Of a DNA stretch of 64,000 bases, positions 34,884 to 43,641 are shown piece by piece. Both the position numbers and the translations under genes were made by a program. The stretch comes from Halococcus sediminicola (lineage in GTDB: Archaea; Halobacteriota; Halobacteria; Halobacteriales; Halococcaceae). The notes beneath the pieces were generated by a model, which saw nothing but the letters and a program-made list of their open reading frames with translations, made no database searches and was not told the origin of the DNA. The stretch's first letter is position 1. Each line of letters begins with the position of its first letter. The DNA is taken from positions 248,001 to 312,000 of the forward strand of contig NZ_BBMP01000007.1 of the NCBI RefSeq assembly GCF_000755245.1. Reading direction: 5' to 3'.

Positions 34884-35339
34884 TCAGTATCCGTGCGGTC
34901 CGAGCTGTCGACGTTCGTGCTGGACCGCTTCGAAGACCATCCAGAATCCGACCAACCCGGCGAGAAGCGGCGCGAACGTGCCCGGATACGCCCAGTCGAT
35001 GGCTCGTCGGGCGTCGAACGAATAGTACGTCTCCCCGCGCGAGACGAACTTCGGGAGGTCCCGCGTGTCGTCCTCGAAGTCGTAGCTCTGCCCGTCGATG
35101 GCGCTATCGACGATGCGTTTCGTTCCGGGGTCGAGTTGGCGGTAGGGCGTGGTTTCGGTCTCCTGTTGGAAGGAGAGATCCTCGATTTGACCCTTGTAGC
35201 TGTAGTGATAGTCGAAATCCGCCATGCCAAGCCAGAGCGGAGCGCTCGCGAGCAGCACGCAGATGCCGAGCGCCATGAGGCCGAAGCGAAGCGTCGAGTA
35301 CCGTTCGAGCAGCGCGCTGTGGAGCAGCGAGCGAACCAT
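34884..35339 (-). CDS. haloarchaeal membrane protein, unknown
   Basis: The 151-residue protein has an N-terminal TM helix (FGLMALGICVLLASAPLWLG), an extracellular-like domain (DFDYHYSYKGQIEDLSF, ETYYSFDARRAIDWA) and a second TM helix near the end (TFAPLLAGLVGFWMVFEAV). I do not know its function. It lies 61 bases upstream-to-downstream of mcmA2 on the same strand, and is divergent from the DUF420 gene at 35433. Confidence 0.7.
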   Translation of the reverse strand: MVRSLLHSALLERYSTLRFGLMALGICVLLASAPLWLGMADFDYHYSYKGQIEDLSFQQETETTPYRQLDPGTKRIVDSAIDGQSYDFEDDTRDLPKFVSRGETYYSFDARRAIDWAYPGTFAPLLAGLVGFWMVFEAVQHERRQLGPHGY

Positions 35340-35432
35340 GCTTTCAGTACCGATAGAGGTGATATATAACTTGTCACGGTATCGGATGGACGAACCAGAA
35401 GAGGCATACTTCGAGCGGACCGAGTGGTGAAA

Positions 35433-36041
35433 ATGGCAACAGCCAGCACGCACGGCCCGGTCAAGGAGCACCCACTCGCGGCGACCGCCGTGCTCTCGGT
35501 CGTCGGCTACGTGCTCGTCCTCGGGACGTTCGCCGGCATCGTCGACGTCTTTCCACCGATCGGCAACGATACGGTCATCCTGTTTTCGGACGCCATCGCG
35601 GTCGTCAACAGTTTCGCGCTGACGGCGCTGCTCGTCGGCTTTTTCTTCATCCGTCGGGGGGACGTGCGCCGCCACCGCGCAGCGATGCTCAGCGCCTTTT
35701 CGCTCATTCTCCTGTTTCTCGTGCTCTACCTCTGGAAAGTAGGTGGGGGCTTCGAGAAGGAGATCGTCATCGAGCAGGGCCAGTTCCTCGCGGCGTATGC
35801 GGGTCTCATCAGACCGCTCTATCTCGCCATGCTCGCGATCCACATCCTGCTGTCGGCGGTCGCGGTCCCCGTCGTCATCTATCCGGTCGTGCTCGGACTC
35901 ACCCACACGCCCGCCGAACTCAAGGAGACTGCCCACGCCCGCATCGGCCGTATCGCGGTCGCCTCGTGGTCACTGAGCCTCTTTTTGGGTGTCGTGACCT
36001 ATTTCCTCCTGAATCATCTCTACGGCTGGGTGCCACGATAG
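35433..36041 (+). CDS. DUF420 (CtaM-like) membrane protein
   Basis: The protein has six hydrophobic segments, with TAVLSVVGYVLVLGTFAGIV, a His-bearing FFIRRGDVRRHRAAML loop and HILLSAVAVPVVIYP. DUF420 resembles cytochrome c oxidase assembly protein CtaM. ATG 35433 is preferred over GTG 35424. Its closest relative here is the partial gene at 1-392. Genes for heme A synthesis and CoxB lie 4-5 kb away. Confidence 0.85.
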   Translation: MATASTHGPVKEHPLAATAVLSVVGYVLVLGTFAGIVDVFPPIGNDTVILFSDAIAVVNSFALTALLVGFFFIRRGDVRRHRAAMLSAFSLILLFLVLYLWKVGGGFEKEIVIEQGQFLAAYAGLIRPLYLAMLAIHILLSAVAVPVVIYPVVLGLTHTPAELKETAHARIGRIAVASWSLSLFLGVVTYFLLNHLYGWVPR

Positions 36042-36053
36042 CATCCCCCACAG

Positions 36054-37379
36054 TCACCGCCGACCGCCGGGCCGCTCCCGGAACCGGGTCGTGTCCACGC
36101 GAACGGGATCGGGGCCGAACAGCGCCCTCGTGAGAAGCCGTCGCCCGAACGGGAGCCGGGCTATCGGTACGTGCGCAGGAATCGCGAACGGCGCTTTCAG
36201 GAGCGGCCGTTTGACCGGTTCCGGGAGGCTATCGCTGCGGCGGACCAGCCACGAGAGCCCGCGCTCGGCCAGTCGCTGACTTTTCAGTACTCGCTCGACC
36301 GCCGGACGGCGGCGCTCCTCGTACCCTCGCAGCGTCGCCGCTGGAAGCGTTCCCGCGCCACGTTCGAGCGCAGTCGTCACTGTCGTGTGGGCGACGACGG
36401 CGTCCTGTATCGCCAGCACGTTGCCCTGTGCGCCGATCGGCGAGGCGACGTGGGCCGCATCGCCGATGAGTAACAATCCGTCGCGCACCCACTTCCCGCT
36501 CAGTCCCGGCTCGATGTGGAGCAGCGAACACGCGTCGAAACTCGGCAAGGAGTCGGGAAACGCCGGCGCGAGGCTCGGGTCGACCGCGACGAGTCGCTCG
36601 CGGAACGCCTCGATACCGCGCTCTCTGAGTTCCGGATAGGTCCCCTTCTCGATGAACCACCCCAACTGGATCTCACCGCCGCCGACGCCGAAGTACAGCA
36701 GCAGCCCGTGCTCGTTGAGTCGGGACTGAGCCGCGCTGTGGGCGACCGTCTCCGGGAGTTTGAACCAGAGGAGTTCGAGGTCCGATTCGAGGAGTCCGGG
36801 GTCGATGTCGGCGGCCGCCCGCACCGTCGAGAACCGCCCGTCCGCGCCGACGACCAGCCGACTCCGGACGGCGAGTTCGTCGCCGGTTTCGTGGTCGAGC
36901 GCCCGGACGCCGACGATTCGTCCATCCTCGTCGCGGAGGTCACGGACCGGCGTGTGCAGTCGGTACGTGAAGGTCTCGAACTCGCTGGCCGCCTCGATAA
37001 TGGTTTCGAGCAGCGGCGGTTGCTCCATCAGCAGCGCGAAGTCGTAGGGACCGGACAGGTCGTCGAAATCGAACACCTCGTAGGGCTTGTCATAGACGTG
37101 GACCACGCCCCGACGAACCTCCTCGTGGTCGAGTGCGAGCACCCGCTCCAGAAGTCCCATCTCGTCGAACAGCCGGAGGGCGTCCGGCTGGAAGCCAAAG
37201 CCACGAAACTCCCGGTCGAGGTCGGCGTGGCGCTCCAGCAAGAGGACCTCGACGCCGCTGCGGGCGAGCAGGTAGCTCAACACCGTGCCGCCGGGTCCCG
37301 CGCCGACGACGACCACCTCGGTGTCGATGTCGTGTGTCGTTTCTGTCGTCCTCCCGATGACACCCTCTCGGGCTGGCAT
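36054..37379 (-). CDS. FAD-dependent monooxygenase (UbiH/PHBH family)
   Basis: The 441-residue flavoprotein has the GxGxxG fold (TEVVVVGAGPGGTVLSYLLA), the DG motif LVVGADGRFSTVRAA and the GD motif GLLLIGDAAHVASPIGAQG that binds FAD. The Pro-rich, Arg-rich C-terminus is longer than in the simplest members. It likely hydroxylates an aromatic or isoprenoid-quinone-related compound; the substrate is unknown. It converges with the DUF420 gene; the ABC exporter genes lie upstream of it on the same strand. Confidence 0.9.
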   Translation of the reverse strand: MPAREGVIGRTTETTHDIDTEVVVVGAGPGGTVLSYLLARSGVEVLLLERHADLDREFRGFGFQPDALRLFDEMGLLERVLALDHEEVRRGVVHVYDKPYEVFDFDDLSGPYDFALLMEQPPLLETIIEAASEFETFTYRLHTPVRDLRDEDGRIVGVRALDHETGDELAVRSRLVVGADGRFSTVRAAADIDPGLLESDLELLWFKLPETVAHSAAQSRLNEHGLLLYFGVGGGEIQLGWFIEKGTYPELRERGIEAFRERLVAVDPSLAPAFPDSLPSFDACSLLHIEPGLSGKWVRDGLLLIGDAAHVASPIGAQGNVLAIQDAVVAHTTVTTALERGAGTLPAATLRGYEERRRPAVERVLKSQRLAERGLSWLVRRSDSLPEPVKRPLLKAPFAIPAHVPIARLPFGRRLLTRALFGPDPVRVDTTRFRERPGGRR

Positions 37380-37416
37380 GCTGTCCCGGAGGACGCCGGC
37401 GGACTCAACGCTTGCG

Positions 37417-38163
37417 CTAGTCGGTCCGCGGCAGGGCGTACGCCCCGAGTGCGAAGAAGACGATCGCGAGCACGCAGAGCACTACCAGATCGGACTGCCA
37501 GCCACCGCCGCCGGTCGTCACCGCGCGCACGCCGCGGGCGAAGTACGTCAGCGGCGAGAGGTTCATCACTGGCTGAAACCACTCGGGGAGCAGATCGGGC
37601 GGGACGAACGTATCGGACAGAAACAGGAGCGGGAGCGCCAGCGAGTTGCTCGCGGCGATGACCCCATCCTGAGAGTCGGCGAGGCTGCCGAGGAGCGCGC
37701 CCACGCCACAGAAGAGCGCGACCGTGACGAAGACGAACGGGATCACCACTCCCGAGAGTACCACGTTCGCACCCGTGAGGAGGACGACCAGCCCGAGGAT
37801 GAGCAGGCTCGCCAGCCCGATGATGAGCACGTTCACGAGTGTCTGGGCGAGCAGCCACTCCGGGCGGGTGAGCGGCGTCGTGGCGAGTTTCTCGAAGCGA
37901 TTGCCCTCGCGGTGGCGCGCGACCGTGCTGCCGACGCGCGAGAGCGGCGTGAAGAGCACGACGACAGCCAGATAGCCGGGCACGTAGTACGCCGGCGGCT
38001 CGGTAAAGAGTCCGCCGCCGGTCGGTCGCGTGCCGACCAGCACGCCGAAGATGAGGATGAGGATCACCGGGAAGAAGAAGGTGAAGAAGACGGCCGTCCG
38101 CCGGCGCAGGAACGAGCGCCACGCCGCGCTAGTGGCCGCGCCGACCCGTCCGGTCGCCGTCAC
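37417..38163 (-). CDS. ABC-2 type transporter permease
   Basis: The 248-residue protein has six TM segments with the ABC-2 pattern: FLRRRTAVFFTFFFPVILIL, YVPGYLAVVVLFTPLSRVGS, TLVNVLIIGLASLLILGLVV, VVIPFVFVTVALFCGVGALL, ANSLALPLLFLSDTFVPPDL and LVVLCVLAIVFFALGAYAL. Overlaps the upstream ATPase gene by four bases. The pair forms an exporter for an unknown small molecule or lipid. Confidence 0.92.
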   Translation of the reverse strand: MTATGRVGAATSAAWRSFLRRRTAVFFTFFFPVILILIFGVLVGTRPTGGGLFTEPPAYYVPGYLAVVVLFTPLSRVGSTVARHREGNRFEKLATTPLTRPEWLLAQTLVNVLIIGLASLLILGLVVLLTGANVVLSGVVIPFVFVTVALFCGVGALLGSLADSQDGVIAASNSLALPLLFLSDTFVPPDLLPEWFQPVMNLSPLTYFARGVRAVTTGGGGWQSDLVVLCVLAIVFFALGAYALPRTD

Positions 38164-39107
38164 TGCACCGCCCCCGCTTCCCGTCCCCTGCTCGCCAGCG
38201 ACCGCTCTCCGTCGGATCGGTTGCGCGAGCCATCACTATCGGTGACGGCGAGATAGACGTCTTCGAGATCGGGTTGTCGCCACGCGAGTTCCCCATAGGA
38301 TATACCGTTCCGTTCGAGCGCCTCGACGACCGCACCGATGTCGGTCGCCGAAACGTCCTCGACGACGATTCCCGTGGGCCGGGATTCAACGCGATGGCCG
38401 ACGTCGAGCGCTGTCGCGTCGGCGTCGGTCTCGATTTCGAGGCGCGGCCGGCCGCCGTACTCGGCGACGAGGTCGCCGGGCGTCCCGACGGCGGCCAGTC
38501 CGCCGTCGGCGAGCAGTCCTACCCTGTCGGCGAGCCGTTCGGCTTCGGCCATGTAGTGCGTGGTCAGAAGAATCGTGGTGCCGCCGGCCGCAAGGCCCTC
38601 CAGAAGTTCCCAGAGCGCGCGCCGGCCGGCCGGGTCGATTCCGGTGGTGGGTTCGTCGAGCACCAGCAAGTCGGGGTCGTTGACGAGCGTCGCGCCGACG
38701 CAGGTCCGGCGCTGCTGCCCCCCGGAGAGGTCCTCGTAGCGCGTGGCGGCGCTCTCGGTCAAACCTACGTCGTCGAGGACCCCGTCGACATCGCGCGGGT
38801 CGTCGTACAGACCGGCGTAGTAGGCGAGCAGTTCGCGCGCGCTCAGCCGTGCCGGCGGGGCAAAGGATTGGGGGAGCACGCCGAGGCGTGATTTGCCGAC
38901 CGCGCTCGGAGCCTCTCCGAACACCGATACCGAGCCAGCGACCGTGGTGGTGCCGGTCAGCGCACGGACGAGCGTCGTCTTGCCCGCGCCATTTGGACCG
39001 ACCAGCGCGAACACCTCGCCGGCACCCACCGACAGCGAGACGCCATCGAGCGCCACCGTCTCGCCGTACTCCCGGCGAACGTCATCGGCGACGAGTACCG
39101 CATCCAT
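38160..39107 (-). CDS. ABC-2 type transporter ATP-binding protein
   Basis: The 315-residue protein has Walker A ALVGPNGAGKTTLVRAL, the signature LSGGQQRRTCVGATL, Walker B DLLVLDEPTTGIDPAGRRA and the switch His in ILLTTHYMAEAE. It ends with a C-terminal regulatory segment. It works with the permease encoded downstream on the same strand, and the two overlap. Confidence 0.95.
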   Translation of the reverse strand: MDAVLVADDVRREYGETVALDGVSLSVGAGEVFALVGPNGAGKTTLVRALTGTTTVAGSVSVFGEAPSAVGKSRLGVLPQSFAPPARLSARELLAYYAGLYDDPRDVDGVLDDVGLTESAATRYEDLSGGQQRRTCVGATLVNDPDLLVLDEPTTGIDPAGRRALWELLEGLAAGGTTILLTTHYMAEAERLADRVGLLADGGLAAVGTPGDLVAEYGGRPRLEIETDADATALDVGHRVESRPTGIVVEDVSATDIGAVVEALERNGISYGELAWRQPDLEDVYLAVTDSDGSRNRSDGERSLASRGREAGAVQ

Positions 39108-39176
39108 GTCGAACGGGAGAGTCGCGCCCGTTCTAAGGGGTTCGATTCGACCATCGACTGCGAGTGTGTCGTGTGC

Positions 39177-39407
39177 TCACAACCGACTACGGATTTCTCG
39201 GGCGATACCGTCCACGTCGTACTCGTCGTCGGCCTTGTCGAAGACCGTCTCGCCGTCGACACGGACTTCGAGAACACCGTGATCGCCGGTCACGAGCGCC
39301 ACACGGTCGAGTTCGGCCCCGAAGTTCGTGAGCAGCGCGTGCTGGATGTCCTCGGCGCGTTCGAGGAAGCCACAGGGAACACAGTATTCGATTTCGACGG
39401 TCGCCAT
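39177..39407 (-). CDS. Rdx-family (SelT/SelW/SelH-like) thioredoxin-fold protein
   Basis: The 76-residue protein carries the family's redox motif in IEYCVPCGFLERAEDI (C-x-x-C), then the typical VALVTGDHGVLEVRVDGETVFDK and IAREIRSRL. Most relatives in other phyla use Sec or Cys here; this one has Cys. It probably takes part in thiol redox control. It lies between the ABC transporter and the heme synthase on the same strand. Confidence 0.85.
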   Translation of the reverse strand: MATVEIEYCVPCGFLERAEDIQHALLTNFGAELDRVALVTGDHGVLEVRVDGETVFDKADDEYDVDGIAREIRSRL

Positions 39408-39469
39408 GAATCGTGTTACCTCTCAACCGATTTACGCCTATCGCCCGTTCGAGCGGGTCGAGAACGGAT

Positions 39470-40876
39470 TCAGACGAGGATGGCGTCGACGACGATGGCG
39501 AACAACAACGCGCCGAGATAGGCGTTCGAGGCGTGGAACGCCCGGAAGGCGGCCGCTTCGCTCTTTTCGCGGTGGAGTCTGACGACCATCCAGAGAAAGA
39601 GTGCGCCGAAGGCGACCGTCGCGCCGGCGTAGAGCCAGCCGAGCGATGTGACCGCCGTGAGAACGCTCGCACCCAGTAGTGTGGCCGCGAGATACCAGAC
39701 GATGTGTCGGCGAGTGACGCGCTCGCCGCGGACCACGGGCATCATCGGGAAGCCGCCGCGGGCGTAGTCGTCCTTGTACGCGAGCGCGAGGTTGTAGAAG
39801 TGCGCGGGCGTCCAGAGGAAGATGACACCGGCGAGTGCGAGTGCCGGAACGCCGATTTTTCCTGTCACGCCGACCCAGCCGATCAATGCGGGAAGCGCAC
39901 CGGCAACACCGCCGAGAACGGTGTTTTGCACCGTGTTCGGTTTGAGTACGAGCGTGTAGATCACACTATAGAAGAGGATGGCACAGAGACCGAGCGCCGC
40001 CGCCAGTAGGTTCACCGAGAGGAACAGCGCCAAGGAGGCGGCCGCGAGCAGGACGCCGAAGGTCAGCGCGTTCGAGACACCGACTCGGTCGGTTGCGAGC
40101 GGGCGGTCGCTCGTCCGCTGCATCTTCCGATCCTTTTTGCGTTCGAGCACGTGGTTGAAGGTGCCGCTCGCACCGATGGCGAGCACGCCGCCGCCGAGCA
40201 CTCTGACGACGACCCCGGCGTCGAGGGCCGGCCCCGCGGCGAGCGCCATCCCGGCGGCCGCCACCAGACAGAGCAGCCACATCAGCCGCGGCTTCATCAG
40301 CGTGAAATACGCCGACCCGACCGCTCGCGCGCGGGCGAGCGGGCCGGACGGCTCCGGTGTCGGGGTTTCATCGGTGTCGGTCGACGCGGCCGGCGTGGTC
40401 GCGGTCGGCTCGTCGAGAGTCGTCGATACCGAGTCGTCGGCATCGAGTTCGAGCGTCCACGCGAGTGCGAGGACGAGTCCGACGAAAATCGCCATCCCGG
40501 AGAGCAGGTGGAGCGTCGAGATCCACTCCATCCCGGCGGTCGCGGCGAGTGCGCCCATCCCGATCTGGACGGGATAGAGAACGAACGGAACCAATAGGAT
40601 GGTCTTCGCGCGCCGCGGTGCGGACGAGCGCCACGCGGCGACGAGCGCGGCGAGCACGACAACTCCCACGAGAACGGCGGCGAGGCGGTGGCCCCACGCG
40701 ATGAGTACGCGCGGGTCGGTGAAGTCGGTGCCACAGAGCGGCCACGTCGAGCAGGCGCGCGTCGCCTCGGTCAGCGCCGTGGTCGCGCCGACGACGATGA
40801 GGAGATAGACGCCGATGGCCGCGGCCGCGAGCAGCGTCGTCACCCGTCTGCGTTCGGAAACTGTATCGGCTGTCAC
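39470..40876 (-). CDS. fused heme A synthase-like / heme O synthase (CtaA-CtaB)
   Basis: This protein fuses two heme-modifying enzymes. Residues about 15-150 resemble a half-length CtaA (heme A synthase; TRACSTWPLCGTDF, AWGHRLAAVLVG, STLHLLSGM with His ligands). A Thr/Pro-rich linker (DETPTPEPSG) follows. Residues about 185-460 are a UbiA-family protoheme farnesyltransferase (CtaB) with the NHVLERKKDRKMQRTSDRPL motif. The likely start is GTG 40876. It makes heme O and A for the terminal oxidase, fitting with coxB beside it in divergent orientation. Confidence 0.9.
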   Translation of the reverse strand: MTADTVSERRRVTTLLAAAAIGVYLLIVVGATTALTEATRACSTWPLCGTDFTDPRVLIAWGHRLAAVLVGVVVLAALVAAWRSSAPRRAKTILLVPFVLYPVQIGMGALAATAGMEWISTLHLLSGMAIFVGLVLALAWTLELDADDSVSTTLDEPTATTPAASTDTDETPTPEPSGPLARARAVGSAYFTLMKPRLMWLLCLVAAAGMALAAGPALDAGVVVRVLGGGVLAIGASGTFNHVLERKKDRKMQRTSDRPLATDRVGVSNALTFGVLLAAASLALFLSVNLLAAALGLCAILFYSVIYTLVLKPNTVQNTVLGGVAGALPALIGWVGVTGKIGVPALALAGVIFLWTPAHFYNLALAYKDDYARGGFPMMPVVRGERVTRRHIVWYLAATLLGASVLTAVTSLGWLYAGATVAFGALFLWMVVRLHREKSEAAAFRAFHASNAYLGALLFAIVVDAILV

Positions 40877-40988
40877 GGTGTGGTAACTCGGTTTCGATCT
40901 TCGCAACCGTCGTACTTAGGCCCCCCGCTTTCGGCCATCGGCGGGGGAGTCAGCAGGTATTTATGCACCACTGCCGAAGCGCCGCCAG

Positions 40989-41834
40989 ATGAACAAAACG
41001 CGTCTCGGGCGGTACGCCCTGCTGGCGGTCGGGCTCGTATTCGTCGCGACGGAGCCGGTGTTGGCACAGTCGGTCAACGCGGATCTCATCTACGAACTGA
41101 ACGCGAAACTGCTGTACGTCGCCATCCCGATAACGCTCCTCGTCCAGGTCATTCTGGTCTACACGGTCTGGCGATTCAGGAACAACGACGACCCGCAGCC
41201 GACCCGCGAGAACCGCCGCCTCGAGATCACGTGGACGCTCGCGACCGCCATCATCCTGCTGTTCGTCGGCATCGCCTCCTATACGGTGCTCGGCAACCCC
41301 GCCATCGCGCTGACACCCGATGCCGGCCCGAGCGCCGAACCACAGGCCCAACAAGGGATACAGCCGGCGGTCACCCACCCGAACCGGTCGGGAGCGACCG
41401 CCCCCGAGACGCAGAAAGCCATCCAGATCGAGATCGACGCCTACCAGTGGGGGTGGGAGTTCATCTATCCGAAGGCGGGCGTCAACTCCTCGTCGGAGCT
41501 CGTGATACCGGCGAACAAACCCGTCTATCTCCACATCACCTCGCGTGACGTCATCCACGCGGTCCACGTCCCGACGCTCGGTCTCAAGCAGGACGCCATC
41601 CCCGGCCAGTACAACACCATCAAAACCAACGCCACGAAACCCGGCAGCTACCAGCTCTACTGCGCGGAGTTCTGTGGCTCCGGTCACTCGAAGATGCTCG
41701 CCAACATGACCGTCATGCCCCAGGGCGAGTACCAGTCGTGGCTCGACGAGCAGAAATCGGGCGGCTCGAATTCGAGTGCAAGCGGGTCGGCGAACAGTTC
41801 CGCGATAGCGCCCGTCGCCGCGAATCCGGCTTAA
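40989..41834 (+). CDS. coxB: cytochrome c oxidase subunit II
   Basis: The 281-residue protein has a signal peptide (ALLAVGLVFVATEPVLA), two TM helices (VAIPITLLVQVILVYTVWRF and TWTLATAIILLFVGIASYTVL) and a CuA domain with AYQWGWEFIYP, SRDVIHAVHVPTLGLK and the ligands in YCAEFCGSGHSKM. An internal Pro/Gln/Ala-rich loop (PSAEPQAQQG) is inserted after the second helix. It ends with a Ser-rich tail that overlaps the radB stop by four bases on the other strand. Confidence 0.95.
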   Translation: MNKTRLGRYALLAVGLVFVATEPVLAQSVNADLIYELNAKLLYVAIPITLLVQVILVYTVWRFRNNDDPQPTRENRRLEITWTLATAIILLFVGIASYTVLGNPAIALTPDAGPSAEPQAQQGIQPAVTHPNRSGATAPETQKAIQIEIDAYQWGWEFIYPKAGVNSSSELVIPANKPVYLHITSRDVIHAVHVPTLGLKQDAIPGQYNTIKTNATKPGSYQLYCAEFCGSGHSKMLANMTVMPQGEYQSWLDEQKSGGSNSSASGSANSSAIAPVAANPA

Positions 41835-42526
41835 ACTTCCTCGTCGACGTTTTCGAGACCACTATCCGTGATCGTGAACCGACAGGTTTCCCCGGCGGCT
41901 TTCGAACCGTGTTTTTCGAGCGTCGCACGACGATTGCCCGCCCGGAACCGTTCGAACCGAAGGATGACGCTCGTGAGATGCGAGAGCGTGTGGCCGCCGA
42001 GCGCCCGCGCCCGGCCCGACTCGCTGTCGGGGTCGGTGAACACCTGATTCGTGAGGAGTACCGCGAGATCGTGTTTGCGCGCCAGAGCGAGCAGATGCGT
42101 GACCTGCCGACCGATCTGTCGGAGCGCCTCGCCCTCGTCGCGGGCCGTCCGTTCGAGTCGATAAAAGCCGGTCGCGCTGTCGAGGACGACAAGGGAAGCG
42201 CGCTCGGCGAGGTCTGCAGCGTCGCGAACAGCCTCCTCCTGCTCGTCGAAATCGAGCGCCTCGGCGACGACGATGCGCGAGGTGAGGTCCTCGATGTCGC
42301 CATCGCGCGCCCGGGCGAGTTGCTCGAGGCGCGCCACGGAGAGGCCCTCGGTGTCGATGTAGTAACTCGACTCGCCGGCGGCCGCGGTTTCGACGGCCGC
42401 CGAAAGTGCAAGATTCGTCTTGCCGGCCGCGGGCGGGCCGTAGACCTGTGTGACGGCTCCCCGCGGGAGACCACCGCCGAGGAGGTCGTCGAGGGCCACG
42501 CAGCCGGTCGGAATCGGTTCGGTCAT
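41831..42526 (-). CDS. radB: DNA repair and recombination protein RadB
   Basis: The 231-residue RecA-fold protein has Walker A VYGPPAAGKTNLALS, the GCVALDDLLGGGLPRGAV N-terminal motif and Walker B LVVLDSATGFYRL. It lacks the long N-terminal HhH domain of RadA, as RadB does. It is a recombination mediator that interacts with RadA. Its stop overlaps coxB's stop by four bases (convergent). Confidence 0.95.
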   Translation of the reverse strand: MTEPIPTGCVALDDLLGGGLPRGAVTQVYGPPAAGKTNLALSAAVETAAAGESSYYIDTEGLSVARLEQLARARDGDIEDLTSRIVVAEALDFDEQEEAVRDAADLAERASLVVLDSATGFYRLERTARDEGEALRQIGRQVTHLLALARKHDLAVLLTNQVFTDPDSESGRARALGGHTLSHLTSVILRFERFRAGNRRATLEKHGSKAAGETCRFTITDSGLENVDEEV

Positions 42527-42604
42527 GACGGCGATTTACCCCCACGGGACAAAAACCGTCCCGTCCGGGTGAGGGTTTAGGCAGCTGTGGGTCGGAGGGC
42601 AACC

Positions 42605-43339
42605 GTGATCGTCGTCGCCACCGCCGATTTCGAACTCTATCACGGTCTCGTCACCGAACTCCGCGAGCGCGGCGTCGAGTTCACGACCGTGGAACCCGGC
42701 GACGCCCTCCCCGAGCGGACGCGCGTCCTCGTGGTCGGCGACGGCGACCCCACACCCGACGAAGACGTCGAAATCGTCCATGCCGACCCCGAGAACCCCC
42801 GGCAAGCGGCCGATACCGCACTCTCGTCGTTGCGCGACGGTGGCCAAACGGTCGTCGGCGTCGACCCCGGCGAACGACCGGGTATCGCGGTGCTGTCGGG
42901 CGAGGTCGTGGTCGCGGCCTTTCACGTGCCGCTCGCCGATGCCGCGAGTGTCATCGCCGAGGAGATCGCCGACGCTGCCGACCCGATCGTGCGGGTCGGC
43001 GACGGTGCGCGGCTCAAGGGAGCTGCACTCATCGACGATCTCGATGTTCCGGTCGAGTTGGTCGACGAGACCGCCACGACGCCCTCACTCGGCACCGGTG
43101 CGCGCGGGATGGGTGACGTGCTCGCCGCCGTCAACATCGCCCGGCGTTCGGGCGAGCGGGTCCGCGAGCGCACCATCGAACCCACCGTCGGCGAACTCGA
43201 CGTCATCAAGGCGCGCTCGCGCGAGCAATCTGAGACCAACCGGGAGATCGACGAGGCGCTCGCCCGTCGGGTCGCGGCCGGCGAGTTGACCATCGAGGAA
43301 GCGCTCACGGAGCATCGGACCCGTGCTAACGGTGAATAG
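42605..43339 (+). CDS. RNase H-fold protein (RuvC/YqgF-like), archaeal, unknown
   Basis: The 244-residue protein starts at GTG 42605 (VIVVATADFELYHGL), supported by GGAGG at 42594-42598, six bases upstream. After an N-terminal domain (EDVEIVHADPENP), the motif VVGVDPGERPGIAVLSG opens an RNase H-like fold as in RuvC and YqgF. A C-terminal helix is rich in charged residues. An archaeal family of this type has no settled function. It is divergent from radB. Confidence 0.75.
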   Translation: MIVVATADFELYHGLVTELRERGVEFTTVEPGDALPERTRVLVVGDGDPTPDEDVEIVHADPENPRQAADTALSSLRDGGQTVVGVDPGERPGIAVLSGEVVVAAFHVPLADAASVIAEEIADAADPIVRVGDGARLKGAALIDDLDVPVELVDETATTPSLGTGARGMGDVLAAVNIARRSGERVRERTIEPTVGELDVIKARSREQSETNREIDEALARRVAAGELTIEEALTEHRTRANGE

Positions 43340-43382
43340 CGAGCCGAGCAGCACGGAGAATAACTCGAATAGCAGCAGCGGT

Positions 43383-43595
43383 TCAGGGGGAGCCGTCACA
43401 GCGTTTCAGGAAACTACGTCCGACCCGAACGGCGACGTCGAGAGCCGAGATCGCTCCGAGCACGACGAGCAGATAGATCAGCCACCAGCCCGCAACAGCC
43501 GCCGCGTGCGATTCGGTCGTCACCGCGATGCCGACATCGACGAGAAGAACCGCTACTGCGACCACAACTAATTTGACCGACAGTGGGATGTTCAT
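43383..43595 (-). CDS. 70-residue small membrane protein, two TM helices
   Basis: MNIPLSVKLVVVAVAVLLVD opens the frame and a second segment reads AAVAGWWLIYLLVVLGAISA. The C-terminus is RVGRSFLKRCDGSP. The family is unknown. It lies between the RNase H-like gene (stop facing) and larC on the same strand. Confidence 0.55.
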   Translation of the reverse strand: MNIPLSVKLVVVAVAVLLVDVGIAVTTESHAAAVAGWWLIYLLVVLGAISALDVAVRVGRSFLKRCDGSP

Positions 43596-43641
43596 ACCCT
43601 ATATTTTAACTAATACATACTATGTCTTCTGCCAACAGTGC

